A DNA stretch of 33,209 nt. Source: Sphingobacteriia bacterium (GTDB taxonomy: Bacteria; Bacteroidota; Bacteroidia; Chitinophagales; Chitinophagaceae). The translations under genes were made by a program, and so were the position numbers. Shown piece after piece: positions 23,008 through 31,553 of the stretch. The notes under the pieces were generated by a model. The model ran no database searches. It saw only the letters and a program-made list of their open reading frames with translations, and was not told where the DNA came from. How positions within the stretch are numbered: position 1 is the first letter of the stretch; the number at the start of each line of letters is the position of its first letter. The stretch is from NCBI GenBank assembly GCA_947460365.1, contig CANHJH010000009.1:1-33209 (forward strand). Reading direction: 5' to 3'.

Positions 23008-24390
23008 ATGGATATGTCTAATTTGACTGAACAGTTATTCAATATGCGCCGATTTTTTGAAACAGGTGCAACTAAACCTTTTGCGTTTCGAAAGCAGCAG
23101 CTAAAGCAATTAAAACAAGCAGTAATAGACCATGAAGATGGTATTTACGCGGCGTTGCATGCCGATTTACACAAGAGTAAAGAGGATTGCTGGATTACAG
23201 AAAATGGATTTTTTTTAGCTGAATTAAAAGATACGTTGCATAATTTAGAAAATTGGATGGAGCCGGAAGCGGTACCTACTAATTTATTAAACCTTCCATC
23301 TAGCAGTAAAATAGCTAGAGAACCATTGGGGGTAGTATTAATTATTGCTCCCTGGAACTACCCCTTTCAATTATTGTTTACGCCATTAATGGGTGCCCTT
23401 GCAGCAGGAAATTGTGTAGTATTAAAACCCAGTGAATTTGCACCGGCAACTGCTGCTATTATGAACAAAATTATAGCTGCCTGCTTCCCACCTGAACAAG
23501 TATTGTATGTAGAGGGAGATGGTGCAACAGTTATTCCGGAGTTGATGAATAACTTTGCTTTTGATCATGTGTTTTATACTGGTAGTACTACGGTAGGAAA
23601 AATTATATACAAAATGGCAGCTGAACATTTAGTACCTGTTACTTTAGAGTTAGGAGGGAAGAGCCCGTGCATAGTAGAAAGCGATGCGAATATTAACGTG
23701 GCTGCAAAAAGAATTGTATTTCCAAAATTCTCTAACGTAGGTCAAATGTGTGTGGCGCCCGATTATGTTTTGGTGCACGAAAGTAAAAAAGAAGAATTGG
23801 TGCAAGCCATGCAAAAAGCCATTGTTAAATTATATGGCGCAGAACCCGCAAATACAGTGGGTTATGGCCGGATGATTAATGAAAAACAATTCAACCGGGT
23901 AGTTAGTTATTTAAAAGATGGCAATATTATTACCGGAGGCAAACATGATGCTGCTACATTATTTATAGCGCCAACTTTAATAGACCATGTTTCGTTGGAT
24001 GCTCCCATTATGCGCGATGAAATATTTGGACCAGTATTACCAATACTTACCTACAGCACCATGGAAGAAGCAAAAGCCATCATCGCTAAAAATCCAAATC
24101 CATTAGCGTTTTATGTATTTACTTCCTCCAACAAAAAAGCACAGGCCTGGTTAGATGCAGTTCCTTCGGGAGGCGCATGTGTTAACACTTGCAGCTTACA
24201 TTTAACGAATCCTCATTTGCCATTTGGTGGTAGAGGATTTAGCGGAACAGGCGCCTATCATGGCAAAGCAAGCTTTGATACATTCAGCCATAAAAAATCG
24301 GTAATGAAAACGCCAACCTGGTTTGATCCATCTTTAAAGTATCCACCATTTAAAGGGAAATTGGGATTGTTGAAGAAGATGATTGGGTAA
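23008..24390 (+). CDS. Aldehyde dehydrogenase, ALDH3-like
   Basis: A 460-aa NAD(P)-dependent aldehyde dehydrogenase, the short length typical of the ALDH3 / coniferyl-aldehyde group. The motifs are IIAPWNYPFQL (112-122), KPSEFAP (140-146), FYTGSTTVGK (189-198), catalytic Glu214 in LELGGKSP and catalytic Cys248 in NVGQMCVAPDY. It oxidises medium or long-chain or aromatic aldehydes to acids; the exact substrate is not evident. The C-terminus, with PPFKGKLGLLKKMIG, resembles the membrane-associated tails of fatty-aldehyde members. It diverges from the Tat-exported Gfo/Idh/MocA gene and lies 81 bases before the glutathione peroxidase gene, an arrangement that suggests detoxification of lipid peroxidation products. 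Confidence 0.93.
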   Translation: MDMSNLTEQLFNMRRFFETGATKPFAFRKQQLKQLKQAVIDHEDGIYAALHADLHKSKEDCWITENGFFLAELKDTLHNLENWMEPEAVPTNLLNLPSSSKIAREPLGVVLIIAPWNYPFQLLFTPLMGALAAGNCVVLKPSEFAPATAAIMNKIIAACFPPEQVLYVEGDGATVIPELMNNFAFDHVFYTGSTTVGKIIYKMAAEHLVPVTLELGGKSPCIVESDANINVAAKRIVFPKFSNVGQMCVAPDYVLVHESKKEELVQAMQKAIVKLYGAEPANTVGYGRMINEKQFNRVVSYLKDGNIITGGKHDAATLFIAPTLIDHVSLDAPIMRDEIFGPVLPILTYSTMEEAKAIIAKNPNPLAFYVFTSSNKKAQAWLDAVPSGGACVNTCSLHLTNPHLPFGGRGFSGTGAYHGKASFDTFSHKKSVMKTPTWFDPSLKYPPFKGKLGLLKKMIG

Positions 24391-24416
24391 CATTACAAAG
24401 TCAAAAGTTAAAAGTC

Positions 24417-24446
24417 AAAAGTAGAGACGACATGCTGGCGTCTTAA
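24417..24446 (+). repeat. Dispersed hairpin repeat, copy 4
   Basis: AAAAGTAGAGACGACATGCTGGCGTCTTAA matches copies 1-3. It follows a micro-repeat of AAAGTCAAAAGTTAAAAGTC and ends 25 bases before the GTG start of the peroxidase gene. Confidence 0.6.
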
Positions 24447-24471
24447 AAAGTCAAACTTAAAAAATCTAATA

Positions 24472-25113
24472 GTGAAAAAAACACTAATCGCAATTGTAAT
24501 TTTACTGGTTGCTGCATTATTGGTTAAAAGAAAAAACATGACTTGGCGTCAGTCTATACTCAAGACATTATATCCCATTATTATGCTGAAAGGCAAATTG
24601 ATGGGCAACAAAAACGATATTTTACTGAATACCAGCAAGGTAATGCCACCACTATCATTCTATGATTTAACAGCAATACAATCTAATGGCGATACCATTC
24701 TTTTCTCTTCTTTTAAAGGGAAGAAAGTTTTGATTGTAAATACGGCAAGTGATTGCGGCTTTACCGGCCAGTATGATGAGTTAGAAGCTTTGCATCAACA
24801 ATATGGCAATCAATTGGTGATACTTGGTTTTCCTTCCAACGATTTTAAAGAGCAGGAGAAAAAGTCGGATGATGAAATAGCTGCTTTTTGTAAAATCAAT
24901 TACGGAGTAAGTTTTCCTTTAATGAAAAAATCGGGTGTAGGTAAGCAATCCAATCAACATAAAGTATTTGAATGGCTGAGTAACAGTTCAATTAACGGAT
25001 GGTGTAATCAATCACCGGCATGGAACTTTTGCAAATACCTGATAGACGAAAACGGTGTACTAACAGGTTATTACAATAACATGGTGAGTCCGTTAACAAT
25101 TCCCATTAATTAA
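24472..25113 (+). CDS. Membrane-anchored glutathione peroxidase family protein
   Basis: A 213-aa thiol peroxidase. It starts at GTG, giving a hydrophobic N-terminal anchor (KKTLIAIVILLVAALLVKR), an unusual addition for this normally cytosolic ~160-aa family. The GPx domain has the peroxidatic Cys in NTASDCGFTGQY, the usual block as LGFPSNDFKEQEKK (Ser where most members have a Cys) and WNFCKYLIDENG with the catalytic Trp and Asn. A Cys in AAFCKINYGVSFPL may act as resolving residue, and Cys in GWCNQSP is extra. It probably uses thioredoxin rather than glutathione, as most bacterial members do. Its 3' end overlaps the convergent dusB by 8 bases. It follows the ALDH gene and may be co-transcribed. 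Confidence 0.85.
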   Translation: MKKTLIAIVILLVAALLVKRKNMTWRQSILKTLYPIIMLKGKLMGNKNDILLNTSKVMPPLSFYDLTAIQSNGDTILFSSFKGKKVLIVNTASDCGFTGQYDELEALHQQYGNQLVILGFPSNDFKEQEKKSDDEIAAFCKINYGVSFPLMKKSGVGKQSNQHKVFEWLSNSSINGWCNQSPAWNFCKYLIDENGVLTGYYNNMVSPLTIPIN

Positions 25114-26146
25114 TCGGACAATTCTGGTGATAGTCGATTAGTTCAATGGGGGTTCGTTCAATACTGTATCCGGTATAAGCTGCTGCAACTTCATCTAACA
25201 CTGCATCAATTTCTTCTTGTAGCATCAAGGTAACTAAACGGGCTCTGTAGTCTTTTATACCCGGCAAGCCTTTTAAATAGTTGGCGTAATGGCGGCGCAT
25301 TTCAAAGATGCCTACTTTAGGTCCTTTCCATTCTAAAGATTTGTGCAAATGTTTTTTACAAACTGCCACACGCTCTTCTACCGTTGGGAAAGGCGGCATT
25401 TCACCGGTAGCAATAAAATGTTTAATCTCTCTAAAAATCCATGGGTAGCCAATAGCAGCGCGTCCAATCATAATACCATCTACCCCATAGCGTTCTTTGT
25501 ATTGAACGGCTTTCTGCGGACTATCTATATCACCATTGCCAAAAATGGGAATGTGTATGCGCGGGTTATTTTTTACTTTGGCAATCAAGCTCCAGTCGGC
25601 TTCGCCTTTATACATTTGTGCCCTGGTTCTTCCATGAATGGCCAGTGCTTTAATGCCCACATCTTGCAAGCGTTCTGCCACTTCTTCAATGTTTTTAGTG
25701 CCATCGTCCCAGCCTAAGCGGGTTTTAACTGTTACAGGCAATTTAGTGCTTTTAACCACCGCATCGGTTAATCGAACCATCAAATCAACGTCTTTCAACA
25801 CACCGGCACCGGCACCTTTCAGCGCAACTTTTTTAACCGGACAACCAAAATTAATGTCCAATAAATCGGGGTTAACTGTTTCTACAATTTTAGCACTCAG
25901 GGAAAGCGCTTCTTCATCCCCTCCAAAAATCTGAATCCCAACGGGGCGTTCATAATCAAAAATATCGAGTTTTTGTCGGCTTTTAATGGCATCTCTAATC
26001 AACCCTTCACTACTGATAAACTCAGTATACATAAGGTCTGCGCCGTTTTCTTTACATACTGCGCGAAATGGCGGATCGCTTACATCTTCCATGGGAGCTA
26101 ATAATAGCGGAAAATCGGGGAGGGTTATTTGATCAATTTTTACCAT
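25106..26146 (-). CDS. dusB: tRNA-dihydrouridine synthase B
   Basis: A 346-aa flavoenzyme that reduces uridine to dihydrouridine in tRNA using NADPH and FMN. It opens with LLLAPMEDVSDPPFRAV; the catalytic Cys102 lies in INFGCPVKKV; FMN and tRNA-binding motifs are VTVKTRLGWDD, AIHGRTRAQMYKG and IPIFGNGDI, then DGIMIGRAAIGYPWIF. The GADLMYTEFIS motif and length match the DusB branch. A TAATTTCGCA box lies upstream. It converges on the peroxidase gene with an 8-base overlap. Confidence 0.95.
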   Translation of the reverse strand: MVKIDQITLPDFPLLLAPMEDVSDPPFRAVCKENGADLMYTEFISSEGLIRDAIKSRQKLDIFDYERPVGIQIFGGDEEALSLSAKIVETVNPDLLDINFGCPVKKVALKGAGAGVLKDVDLMVRLTDAVVKSTKLPVTVKTRLGWDDGTKNIEEVAERLQDVGIKALAIHGRTRAQMYKGEADWSLIAKVKNNPRIHIPIFGNGDIDSPQKAVQYKERYGVDGIMIGRAAIGYPWIFREIKHFIATGEMPPFPTVEERVAVCKKHLHKSLEWKGPKVGIFEMRRHYANYLKGLPGIKDYRARLVTLMLQEEIDAVLDEVAAAYTGYSIERTPIELIDYHQNCPIN

Positions 26147-26191
26147 ATTGCGAATGAATTCCTTTTATTCTTTATTCAATTGTAAAGAATT

Positions 26192-26201
26192 TGCGAAATT
26201 A
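26192..26201 (-). promoter_or_regulatory. -7-like box (TAATTTCGCA) of dusB
   Basis: On the minus strand TAATTTCGCA is identical to the box before the PfkB kinase gene. An inverted repeat, ATTCTTTA-N8-TAAAGAAT (26167-26190), follows immediately and would fall at the 5' end of the transcript. Confidence 0.4.
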
Positions 26202-26317
26202 CAACCTTATTCATCAAAACAATGAAAAGTGCCCAATACAAAATTTGTACACTAACTGCGAATAAAATTAAGGCTAATACCATCAACCAAATAAATCAAT
26301 AAAAATTTAATCGACAT

Positions 26318-27232
26318 ATGAATCAACAATCAAGTATAGGCTATGGCACCCAATTTGCCATTTTATTGGGACTATTAGGGGTGGCTTTAATTTTAAGTGG
26401 CGTTTTAATGGGCGTTGCTGCATCAGTTTTATTACATCAACCCATATTAAAAGTTGGCCCAGAATTATTGAAGCCAGAAAACGCTAATATTGCGCGGATA
26501 TTCAATACGGTTACTGCATTTATCTCCTTCTTTGTACCCGCTTGGGTAGTTGCCAGAATTGTTGGCGGCCAACCTATGCAGCAACTGGGTTTTAATACAA
26601 CCATTTCTAATAAACAAATTGGTTTAGTTGCTCTTATTGCCACAGCAGCATTGTTTGTGAGTGGTTCATTAGGTGCGGTGAATGAATTGATTCCTATGCC
26701 GGCTTCGTTTTTAAAATTGGCCCGATCAATTGAAGAATCATATAAAACAGCTATGTTATCAATGGCAACCATGCACTCGGTTACTGATTATATATTGAGT
26801 TTAATGGTGATTGCTTTAGCCCCCGCAATAATTGAAGAAGTATTATTTAGAGGAAGCATGCAAAATATATTAGTAGGGTGGACAAAAAATGCTTGGATAG
26901 GCATAATAGTCACTTCGATTATTTTTAGTGCAATACATGGTTCTTATTTTGGTTTTTTGCCACGGTTGGCTCTAGGAATTATTTTGGGATTAATTTATTA
27001 TAAGAGTAAAAATTTGTGGTTAAGTATATTCATGCATTTTATTAATAATGGCGTGGTAGTTACACAAATGTATATTTTAACCAAAATGGGTAAACCTATT
27101 GAACAGGCAATAGATGAAAAATCTCCGATATGGACTGGTGCCATTGCGCTGATTGGGATTTATTTTTTGTTCAGATTTTTTAATAAAGAATCGGATCGGG
27201 TTGTAGCGTCCTCAAACATCAACGCGCTTTGA
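26318..27232 (+). CDS. CPBP family intramembrane glutamic endopeptidase
   Basis: A 304-aa polytopic membrane protein of the CPBP (Rce1/CAAX-like) protease family. The three family motifs are intact: EEVLFRG with Glu173/Glu174 (EExxxR), FSAIHG with His207 (FxxxH) and FMHFINN with His240 and Asn244 (HxxxN). Eight or so hydrophobic segments surround them. Bacterial members cleave membrane proteins or peptides and include bacteriocin-immunity proteins. A small hairpin terminator overlaps the stop. The effector locus starts 165 bases downstream on the same strand, but no functional link can be shown. Confidence 0.93.
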   Translation: MNQQSSIGYGTQFAILLGLLGVALILSGVLMGVAASVLLHQPILKVGPELLKPENANIARIFNTVTAFISFFVPAWVVARIVGGQPMQQLGFNTTISNKQIGLVALIATAALFVSGSLGAVNELIPMPASFLKLARSIEESYKTAMLSMATMHSVTDYILSLMVIALAPAIIEEVLFRGSMQNILVGWTKNAWIGIIVTSIIFSAIHGSYFGFLPRLALGIILGLIYYKSKNLWLSIFMHFINNGVVVTQMYILTKMGKPIEQAIDEKSPIWTGAIALIGIYFLFRFFNKESDRVVASSNINAL

Positions 27233-27248
27233 TGCGTAAAGCGTTTTT
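27225..27248 (+). terminator. Hairpin terminator overlapping the CPBP stop codon
   Basis: CGCTTT / AAAGCG (6 bp, 7-nt loop) followed by five T. The left arm overlaps the TGA stop. The stem is short, so strength is uncertain. Confidence 0.55.
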
Positions 27249-27292
27249 GCTGAACTCGATTTTTCACTTTATTGGTTAGGTTATTAATCCAC

Positions 27293-27326
27293 AAATACCG
27301 TGAAAAAATAGTAAAAACAGGTATTT
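27293..27326. promoter_or_regulatory. Inverted repeat upstream of the effector gene
   Basis: AAATACC (27293-27299) and GGTATTT (27320-27326) are perfect inverted arms separated by 20 bases, about 71 bases upstream of the ATG. The right arm extends to GGTATTTGCCGT, close to GGTATTTACCGC at 21064. It is a candidate regulator-binding site. A further hairpin, CATTCA-N6-TGAATG (27371-27388), ends 8 bases before the start codon. Confidence 0.35.
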
Positions 27327-27396
27327 GCCGTATAGGTAGGCTGTTGGACGAATAGTTATTTCGTGTCATTCATTCAAAAGAGTGAATGCGCCATAA

Positions 27397-30300
27397 ATGA
27401 TCAGTACCAACACTTCCTTTAGTTTCATTCATCATTCAACTAAAGTTCGCTTAATATGCGTAATAGTTGGTTGGCTGATTCAATGTGTTGTTTTTGGTCA
27501 GGGTATTGCTCCCTTGCAACTTACTACGCAGTTTCAGCCACCGTATAGCAGCAACATCAACGATTATATCACCGCTGGGTCGGAAAAGCTGCGCCTGATA
27601 GTTTTACAGCGCGATTTAACCCAGGCCAACTACCGGTTTTATTTGCGGATGGAGTTGAGCGTAAATGGCAATGTGTTGTTTAGAACACCCGCCGGCTGGG
27701 TGCCAAACGAGTTGATTAATATTTTACCGGGCACGCCTACCATTTTAGATGGCACGCAGTTGCAAACCTATTTTGATGCCAACAATTTGGAGTTTGTAGG
27801 ATATAGCAGAGAGCAATACATCCGCACGGGTAATTTGCCGGAAGGCTTTACTACTATCTGTTTTACGGCGTATGATGCGGGTAGACCAGAAGTAAGTGTG
27901 AGTCACCCGGCATGTGGCATGTATTACCTCACTTTATCGGATCCACCGATGTTGGCAATGCCCACTTGTGGTAGTGATGTATTGGCACGCACTCCGCAGC
28001 AAGTTGTATTTAATTGGATAGCCATGGGGATGGGTAAAATAAGTGCCACGCCTACCCAATACGAGTTCAGTTTGTATGAGAACAGAGATGGCCGCAACCC
28101 CAATGAGGTGGTAGAAAGTTTGCGCCCCATCTACACGCAACAAACTTCTGCTACGATGATGGTGTACGGTATGACCGAACCCATGCTTACGGAGGGGATG
28201 CAATACGTGTGGCGGGTGCAGGCCATAGATGATTTAGGAAAAGCAGCATTTAAAAACAATGGGTTCAGTACCCCATGTACGTTTACGTACAAAAGTGCGG
28301 ATCAATACAATTGGCAAGAAGCACCTGCAATAAAGCTGCGTGCCGATGTGTTGAACCACGAGCGGGTAAAGCTGGTGTACAACTGGGATAAGGCCCTGCC
28401 GTACGACGAATATTTTGTAGAGTTCCACAAGCCCGGAAAGGAAAACGCCTGGTTTTCTGTAACGAGATCTGATACGGTGTACCATTTGGTGAACTTAGAA
28501 GAAGACATGCAGTACGAGGCGCGGGTAACGGGTATAAAAGGCGTCAACAAAGGCAAGACCAGTGAAACGGTGCGATTTAGGACTACTAAAAAGAAGGTAG
28601 CCAACTGCAAAGAAACACCGAGTGTGCTGGCCACTTACAATGGCAGACCGTACACTAGGGCAATGAAGAACGACCTGATAAAGTTTGGTGATTTTGAGTT
28701 GACGATCAACCAGCTGCAAAAGTTGCCGGAGCCGGGCTGGTACCGAGGCACAGGTAATGTGAAGGTAGATTTTATGGCGGGGATGCTGTTTAAAGTAAAG
28801 TTCGAGAATTTGCAGATAGACGATCGGTTGGAGGGCACCGCCGGTGAGTTGGTATTCATGAGAGAGGGGATGGAAGCGTGGAAGGAGCAGGTGAAAAGCG
28901 TGGAGGAGGTGGTGAAAGAATTGGTTAAAAATGTGCAACAATTATTAAAGCATTATACGGGAACGGAAAGTGATAAAAAAGAGATTGCCGCAGCACAAAA
29001 ACAGGTAAATGAACAATACGAGCTGTTGTTTAATAGTCCGTATTTAGCCCAACCAACAAAAGATAGTTTAAAGCAAATGCAAACAAAAGCCAGGGAGAGT
29101 TGGGATGCACTGGCGAAAGGAAGAAAATGTACTGAAACAGAAAAAGTTGTAGAGAATAAAAGTAAAGGTCCGTATATTTATAATGATTATTTGGGAGACG
29201 AATATAGTTGTTATACCAATCAGGTTGAACAAGAATTGGAAGAAATCGAGTCAGGAGTTAATACAATAGCTTCCGAGAAAGCAGAAGGGTTGGATTGTTA
29301 TTGCAATCAAAGCCCAACGATAGCAGATTACCTATTAAAATTAAATCCATTTTCTGGTGAATCACCCTGCGTGTTTGTGCAAAAGGCATTAAAGCGAATA
29401 AAGGAGTCTGTGGGAGATCAGGAATTTAGTTTTATTACATCAAGGGAAACGGAGGCAAATCAATTGATTAGTGAAACGGAGTGTTTAAGTATAATGGGAG
29501 AGGAGATTAAAAAAACGAGGATCATATATTTTACGGAACAATTGCAGCAAATGGGAAAGAGTAGTTATTCCTTTCCTTTTAATAAAAACGACTTGCAAGA
29601 TTATGCATACAAAGGTGATGCAAAAAATCAAAGAGGCTTGATACATTATAACAAAAAAGGTATTTCAGACTTTATGATTTTGATAGATGAAGAAGATGAT
29701 GCGAAGTTTGAAAAACAGCGTGAAGTGTTGAAAAAGTATTTGGGAATTGGGGGAGGGGGATATATAGTTAAACCAAAATATTCTGTAGCAATTGGCAGTG
29801 TTCCAATAGGGGGTTTACAAATTACACAACAAGGAATTGATTTCATAACTTATCACGAGGAAGGAAAAAATCCAACCTTGCATGTATATAATGACTTTAA
29901 ATCATCTAAAAGTAAGTATTGTAATGAACATTATGAATACGATATGAATAATAATCTAATTGGTATTAAATCTGGTCATAACACCCATGCAAAGTGGTCC
30001 AGTCGAAAATGTATTGATGATAGTCATGTAGGAATTATTAAAGATAAAAGAGGATATGGTAATCCTACAATTGGATGGGGGCATTTAATTACAACTGAAG
30101 CTGAGTTGAAAAGGTTTTGTATAACAAAGGATGCAAAAATTACTTTAGAAACAGCGAATATTCAATTGCAAGATGAATTTAATGAAGTTACCCGTCAATT
30201 GAAAAATGCATTACCTAATATTTCTTTATCACAGTGCCAATTTGATGCTTTAATGAGTATTGTGTTTAATAGAGGTATTGGTTGTGAAAGGTGCCCTAAA

Positions 30301-30474
30301 CATCCAAATGGTTCAGCATTTAAAGGGTCTAAGCTGTATAACAAATTAAATAATGGAGTAAATTTAGATAATTCAGAATATGCTACACTAATTATAAATG
30401 ATGGTTCAAAACTTGCAGGAACTGCAAGGAGAAAGGACGAGGCTGATTTATTTAATAATTGTAAATATAGATAG
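27397..30474 (+). CDS. Secreted TANFOR-domain protein with pre-toxin module and C-terminal GH24 lysozyme tip (candidate polymorphic effector)
   Basis: This 1025-aa protein has a Sec-type signal peptide (hydrophobic VRLICVIVGWLIQCVVFGQG, residues 17-36). A TANFOR-type body follows (residues ~37-300; PPYSSNINDYITAG, REQYIRTGNLPEGFTTICF, YVWRVQAIDDLGKAAFKNNG), then an Fn3-like domain (~312-400), a conserved beta region (~403-490) and a coiled coil (~495-600). A Cys-containing module follows, and residues 649-788 are duplicated downstream, ending in the Gly-rich hinge GIGGGG. The tip (789-1025) is a GH24/T4-lysozyme-like muramidase: Glu822 in YHEEG, GYGNPTIGWGH with Thr891, and QFDALMSIVFNRG. A Cys-containing insertion of about 50 residues lies between Glu and TIGWGH. 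The immunity-like gene starts 2 bases after the stop. No C-terminal type IX sorting domain is visible. The export route beyond the signal peptide and the target are unknown. Confidence 0.85.
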   Translation: MISTNTSFSFIHHSTKVRLICVIVGWLIQCVVFGQGIAPLQLTTQFQPPYSSNINDYITAGSEKLRLIVLQRDLTQANYRFYLRMELSVNGNVLFRTPAGWVPNELINILPGTPTILDGTQLQTYFDANNLEFVGYSREQYIRTGNLPEGFTTICFTAYDAGRPEVSVSHPACGMYYLTLSDPPMLAMPTCGSDVLARTPQQVVFNWIAMGMGKISATPTQYEFSLYENRDGRNPNEVVESLRPIYTQQTSATMMVYGMTEPMLTEGMQYVWRVQAIDDLGKAAFKNNGFSTPCTFTYKSADQYNWQEAPAIKLRADVLNHERVKLVYNWDKALPYDEYFVEFHKPGKENAWFSVTRSDTVYHLVNLEEDMQYEARVTGIKGVNKGKTSETVRFRTTKKKVANCKETPSVLATYNGRPYTRAMKNDLIKFGDFELTINQLQKLPEPGWYRGTGNVKVDFMAGMLFKVKFENLQIDDRLEGTAGELVFMREGMEAWKEQVKSVEEVVKELVKNVQQLLKHYTGTESDKKEIAAAQKQVNEQYELLFNSPYLAQPTKDSLKQMQTKARESWDALAKGRKCTETEKVVENKSKGPYIYNDYLGDEYSCYTNQVEQELEEIESGVNTIASEKAEGLDCYCNQSPTIADYLLKLNPFSGESPCVFVQKALKRIKESVGDQEFSFITSRETEANQLISETECLSIMGEEIKKTRIIYFTEQLQQMGKSSYSFPFNKNDLQDYAYKGDAKNQRGLIHYNKKGISDFMILIDEEDDAKFEKQREVLKKYLGIGGGGYIVKPKYSVAIGSVPIGGLQITQQGIDFITYHEEGKNPTLHVYNDFKSSKSKYCNEHYEYDMNNNLIGIKSGHNTHAKWSSRKCIDDSHVGIIKDKRGYGNPTIGWGHLITTEAELKRFCITKDAKITLETANIQLQDEFNEVTRQLKNALPNISLSQCQFDALMSIVFNRGIGCERCPKHPNGSAFKGSKLYNKLNNGVNLDNSEYATLIINDGSKLAGTARRKDEADLFNNCKYR
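29341..29760 (+). repeat. 420-bp direct repeat, copy A (pre-toxin module inside the effector gene)
   Basis: Encodes residues 649-788 of the effector, from LNPFSGESPC to the hinge GIGGGG. It matches 31550-31969 (offset 2209) without indels; I count 9 mismatches by eye, five of them changing an amino acid. Identity stops at the hinge, after which the two tips are unrelated. Confidence 0.93.
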
Positions 30475-30476
30475 GA

Positions 30477-31553
30477 ATGGAAATCAAATATTTATTTATC
30501 TTCTTTTTTTTTATTTCTACTCAAACATTTTCCCAAAAAGAAATTTTGGTAGGAGGGAAAAAAATACAAATGGAATTAGTAGACAGCAATAAATTTGATA
30601 TAAAAGGAGTATGGAAAATAGTTGATCAAAAATATTTTTATGATGATGGTGAAATTAGTGACAATAAATGGGATAGTTTAGATAAAGGAAATCCCGTTTT
30701 TATTTCTGATAGCATGATCTATGCATGTACACATACATTATTTTCAAATTTTGCCGCAAATCCTTTTTTTAAATATGATTACTTTTATTCGTTTTCTGAA
30801 GGAGGGGATTTTTTTAATCAGTTTAGCGATAGTGTATTACATATTGCCATTTGGGCAAAAGGCGATTGGGAAAAATTTGGTAAGAATATCGATCCAGTAT
30901 CTACATACGATGCATATGTACTAAATAATAATTATATTGTTATTTCTAGTAATAATTCTTTTAGATATTTAGAAAGAATTACAAAGCCTACAGGGGATGA
31001 AGGGTGGAAAAAAATTAATGATTATACAGCAATATATTTAAATGATTTTATCGATGACATTCGCTTACTAGTGCCTAATTTAAAAATGAATCGAGATAAA
31101 TTTATAGAATATATTTTTTTTCCAAAATTTAAGTGTAACGATCCCAAATTAGTATTAAAAAATTTATCTTATGATGAGCTGAAAAAAAATAGTGAACCAA
31201 GAAGTGTATTATATAAGAATTTAAATTTGACTAATAAAACCCTGAAGGGTTATTTATCTATAGATAAACTTCAATCTGATGTTTTTACCATTAATCAGGG
31301 ATCTGAATTTTGTAAAGGATCTTATGCAAAATTCTTATGGCGAATAGTTTCTGATACCACTACTTTAAGTAAAACAATTCAAATCGAAAAAAGCACCATT
31401 TATACCTCCCCCAACATTCCCACCAAAATGTATTTAGTAAAATTTGATGAAGTAGAAGTAATCGCTGAAAAAGACAATTGGCTGCATATTAAATATTATG
31501 GTAAAAAAATAGTGGAAGGCTGGATTCGGAAAAAGGATACGGAGTTTCATTAA
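30477..31553 (+). CDS. Secreted SH3-domain protein, candidate immunity protein for the GH24 tip
   Basis: This 358-aa protein begins with a signal peptide (IKYLFIFFFFISTQTFSQ) with no lipobox, so it should be periplasmic. The start of the mature part reads FDIKGVWKIVDQKYF, echoing QGVWKVTNP in the second candidate immunity protein. The C-terminal ~60 residues form a bacterial SH3-like domain (STIYTSPNIPTKMYLVKFDE, then WLHIKYYGKKIVEGWI), a fold often found in wall-binding proteins. The middle is unrecognised. It starts 2 bases after the effector stop, so the two are translationally coupled. Position, periplasmic location and a wall-type fold suit protection against the lysozyme tip, but an accessory role is possible. 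Its stop codon lies at the start of repeat copy B. Confidence 0.7.
   Translation: MEIKYLFIFFFFISTQTFSQKEILVGGKKIQMELVDSNKFDIKGVWKIVDQKYFYDDGEISDNKWDSLDKGNPVFISDSMIYACTHTLFSNFAANPFFKYDYFYSFSEGGDFFNQFSDSVLHIAIWAKGDWEKFGKNIDPVSTYDAYVLNNNYIVISSNNSFRYLERITKPTGDEGWKKINDYTAIYLNDFIDDIRLLVPNLKMNRDKFIEYIFFPKFKCNDPKLVLKNLSYDELKKNSEPRSVLYKNLNLTNKTLKGYLSIDKLQSDVFTINQGSEFCKGSYAKFLWRIVSDTTTLSKTIQIEKSTIYTSPNIPTKMYLVKFDEVEVIAEKDNWLHIKYYGKKIVEGWIRKKDTEFH

Noticed and set aside
25343-25934. Two plus-strand ORFs (124 and 98 aa) opposite dusB
   Set aside because: Both are antisense shadows of dusB, overlap each other in different frames and have no recognisable motif.
28495-28941. 148-aa minus-strand ORF within the effector gene
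   Set aside because: It lies wholly inside the well-supported 27397-30474 gene, and its translation is rich in His, Leu and Arg with no domain; it is a shadow of the GC-richer coding strand.
30398-30924. Plus-strand ORFs of 64 and 67 aa around the start of the SH3-domain gene
   Set aside because: They overlap the better-supported genes in other frames and show only AT-driven Tyr/Phe/Ile-rich translations.
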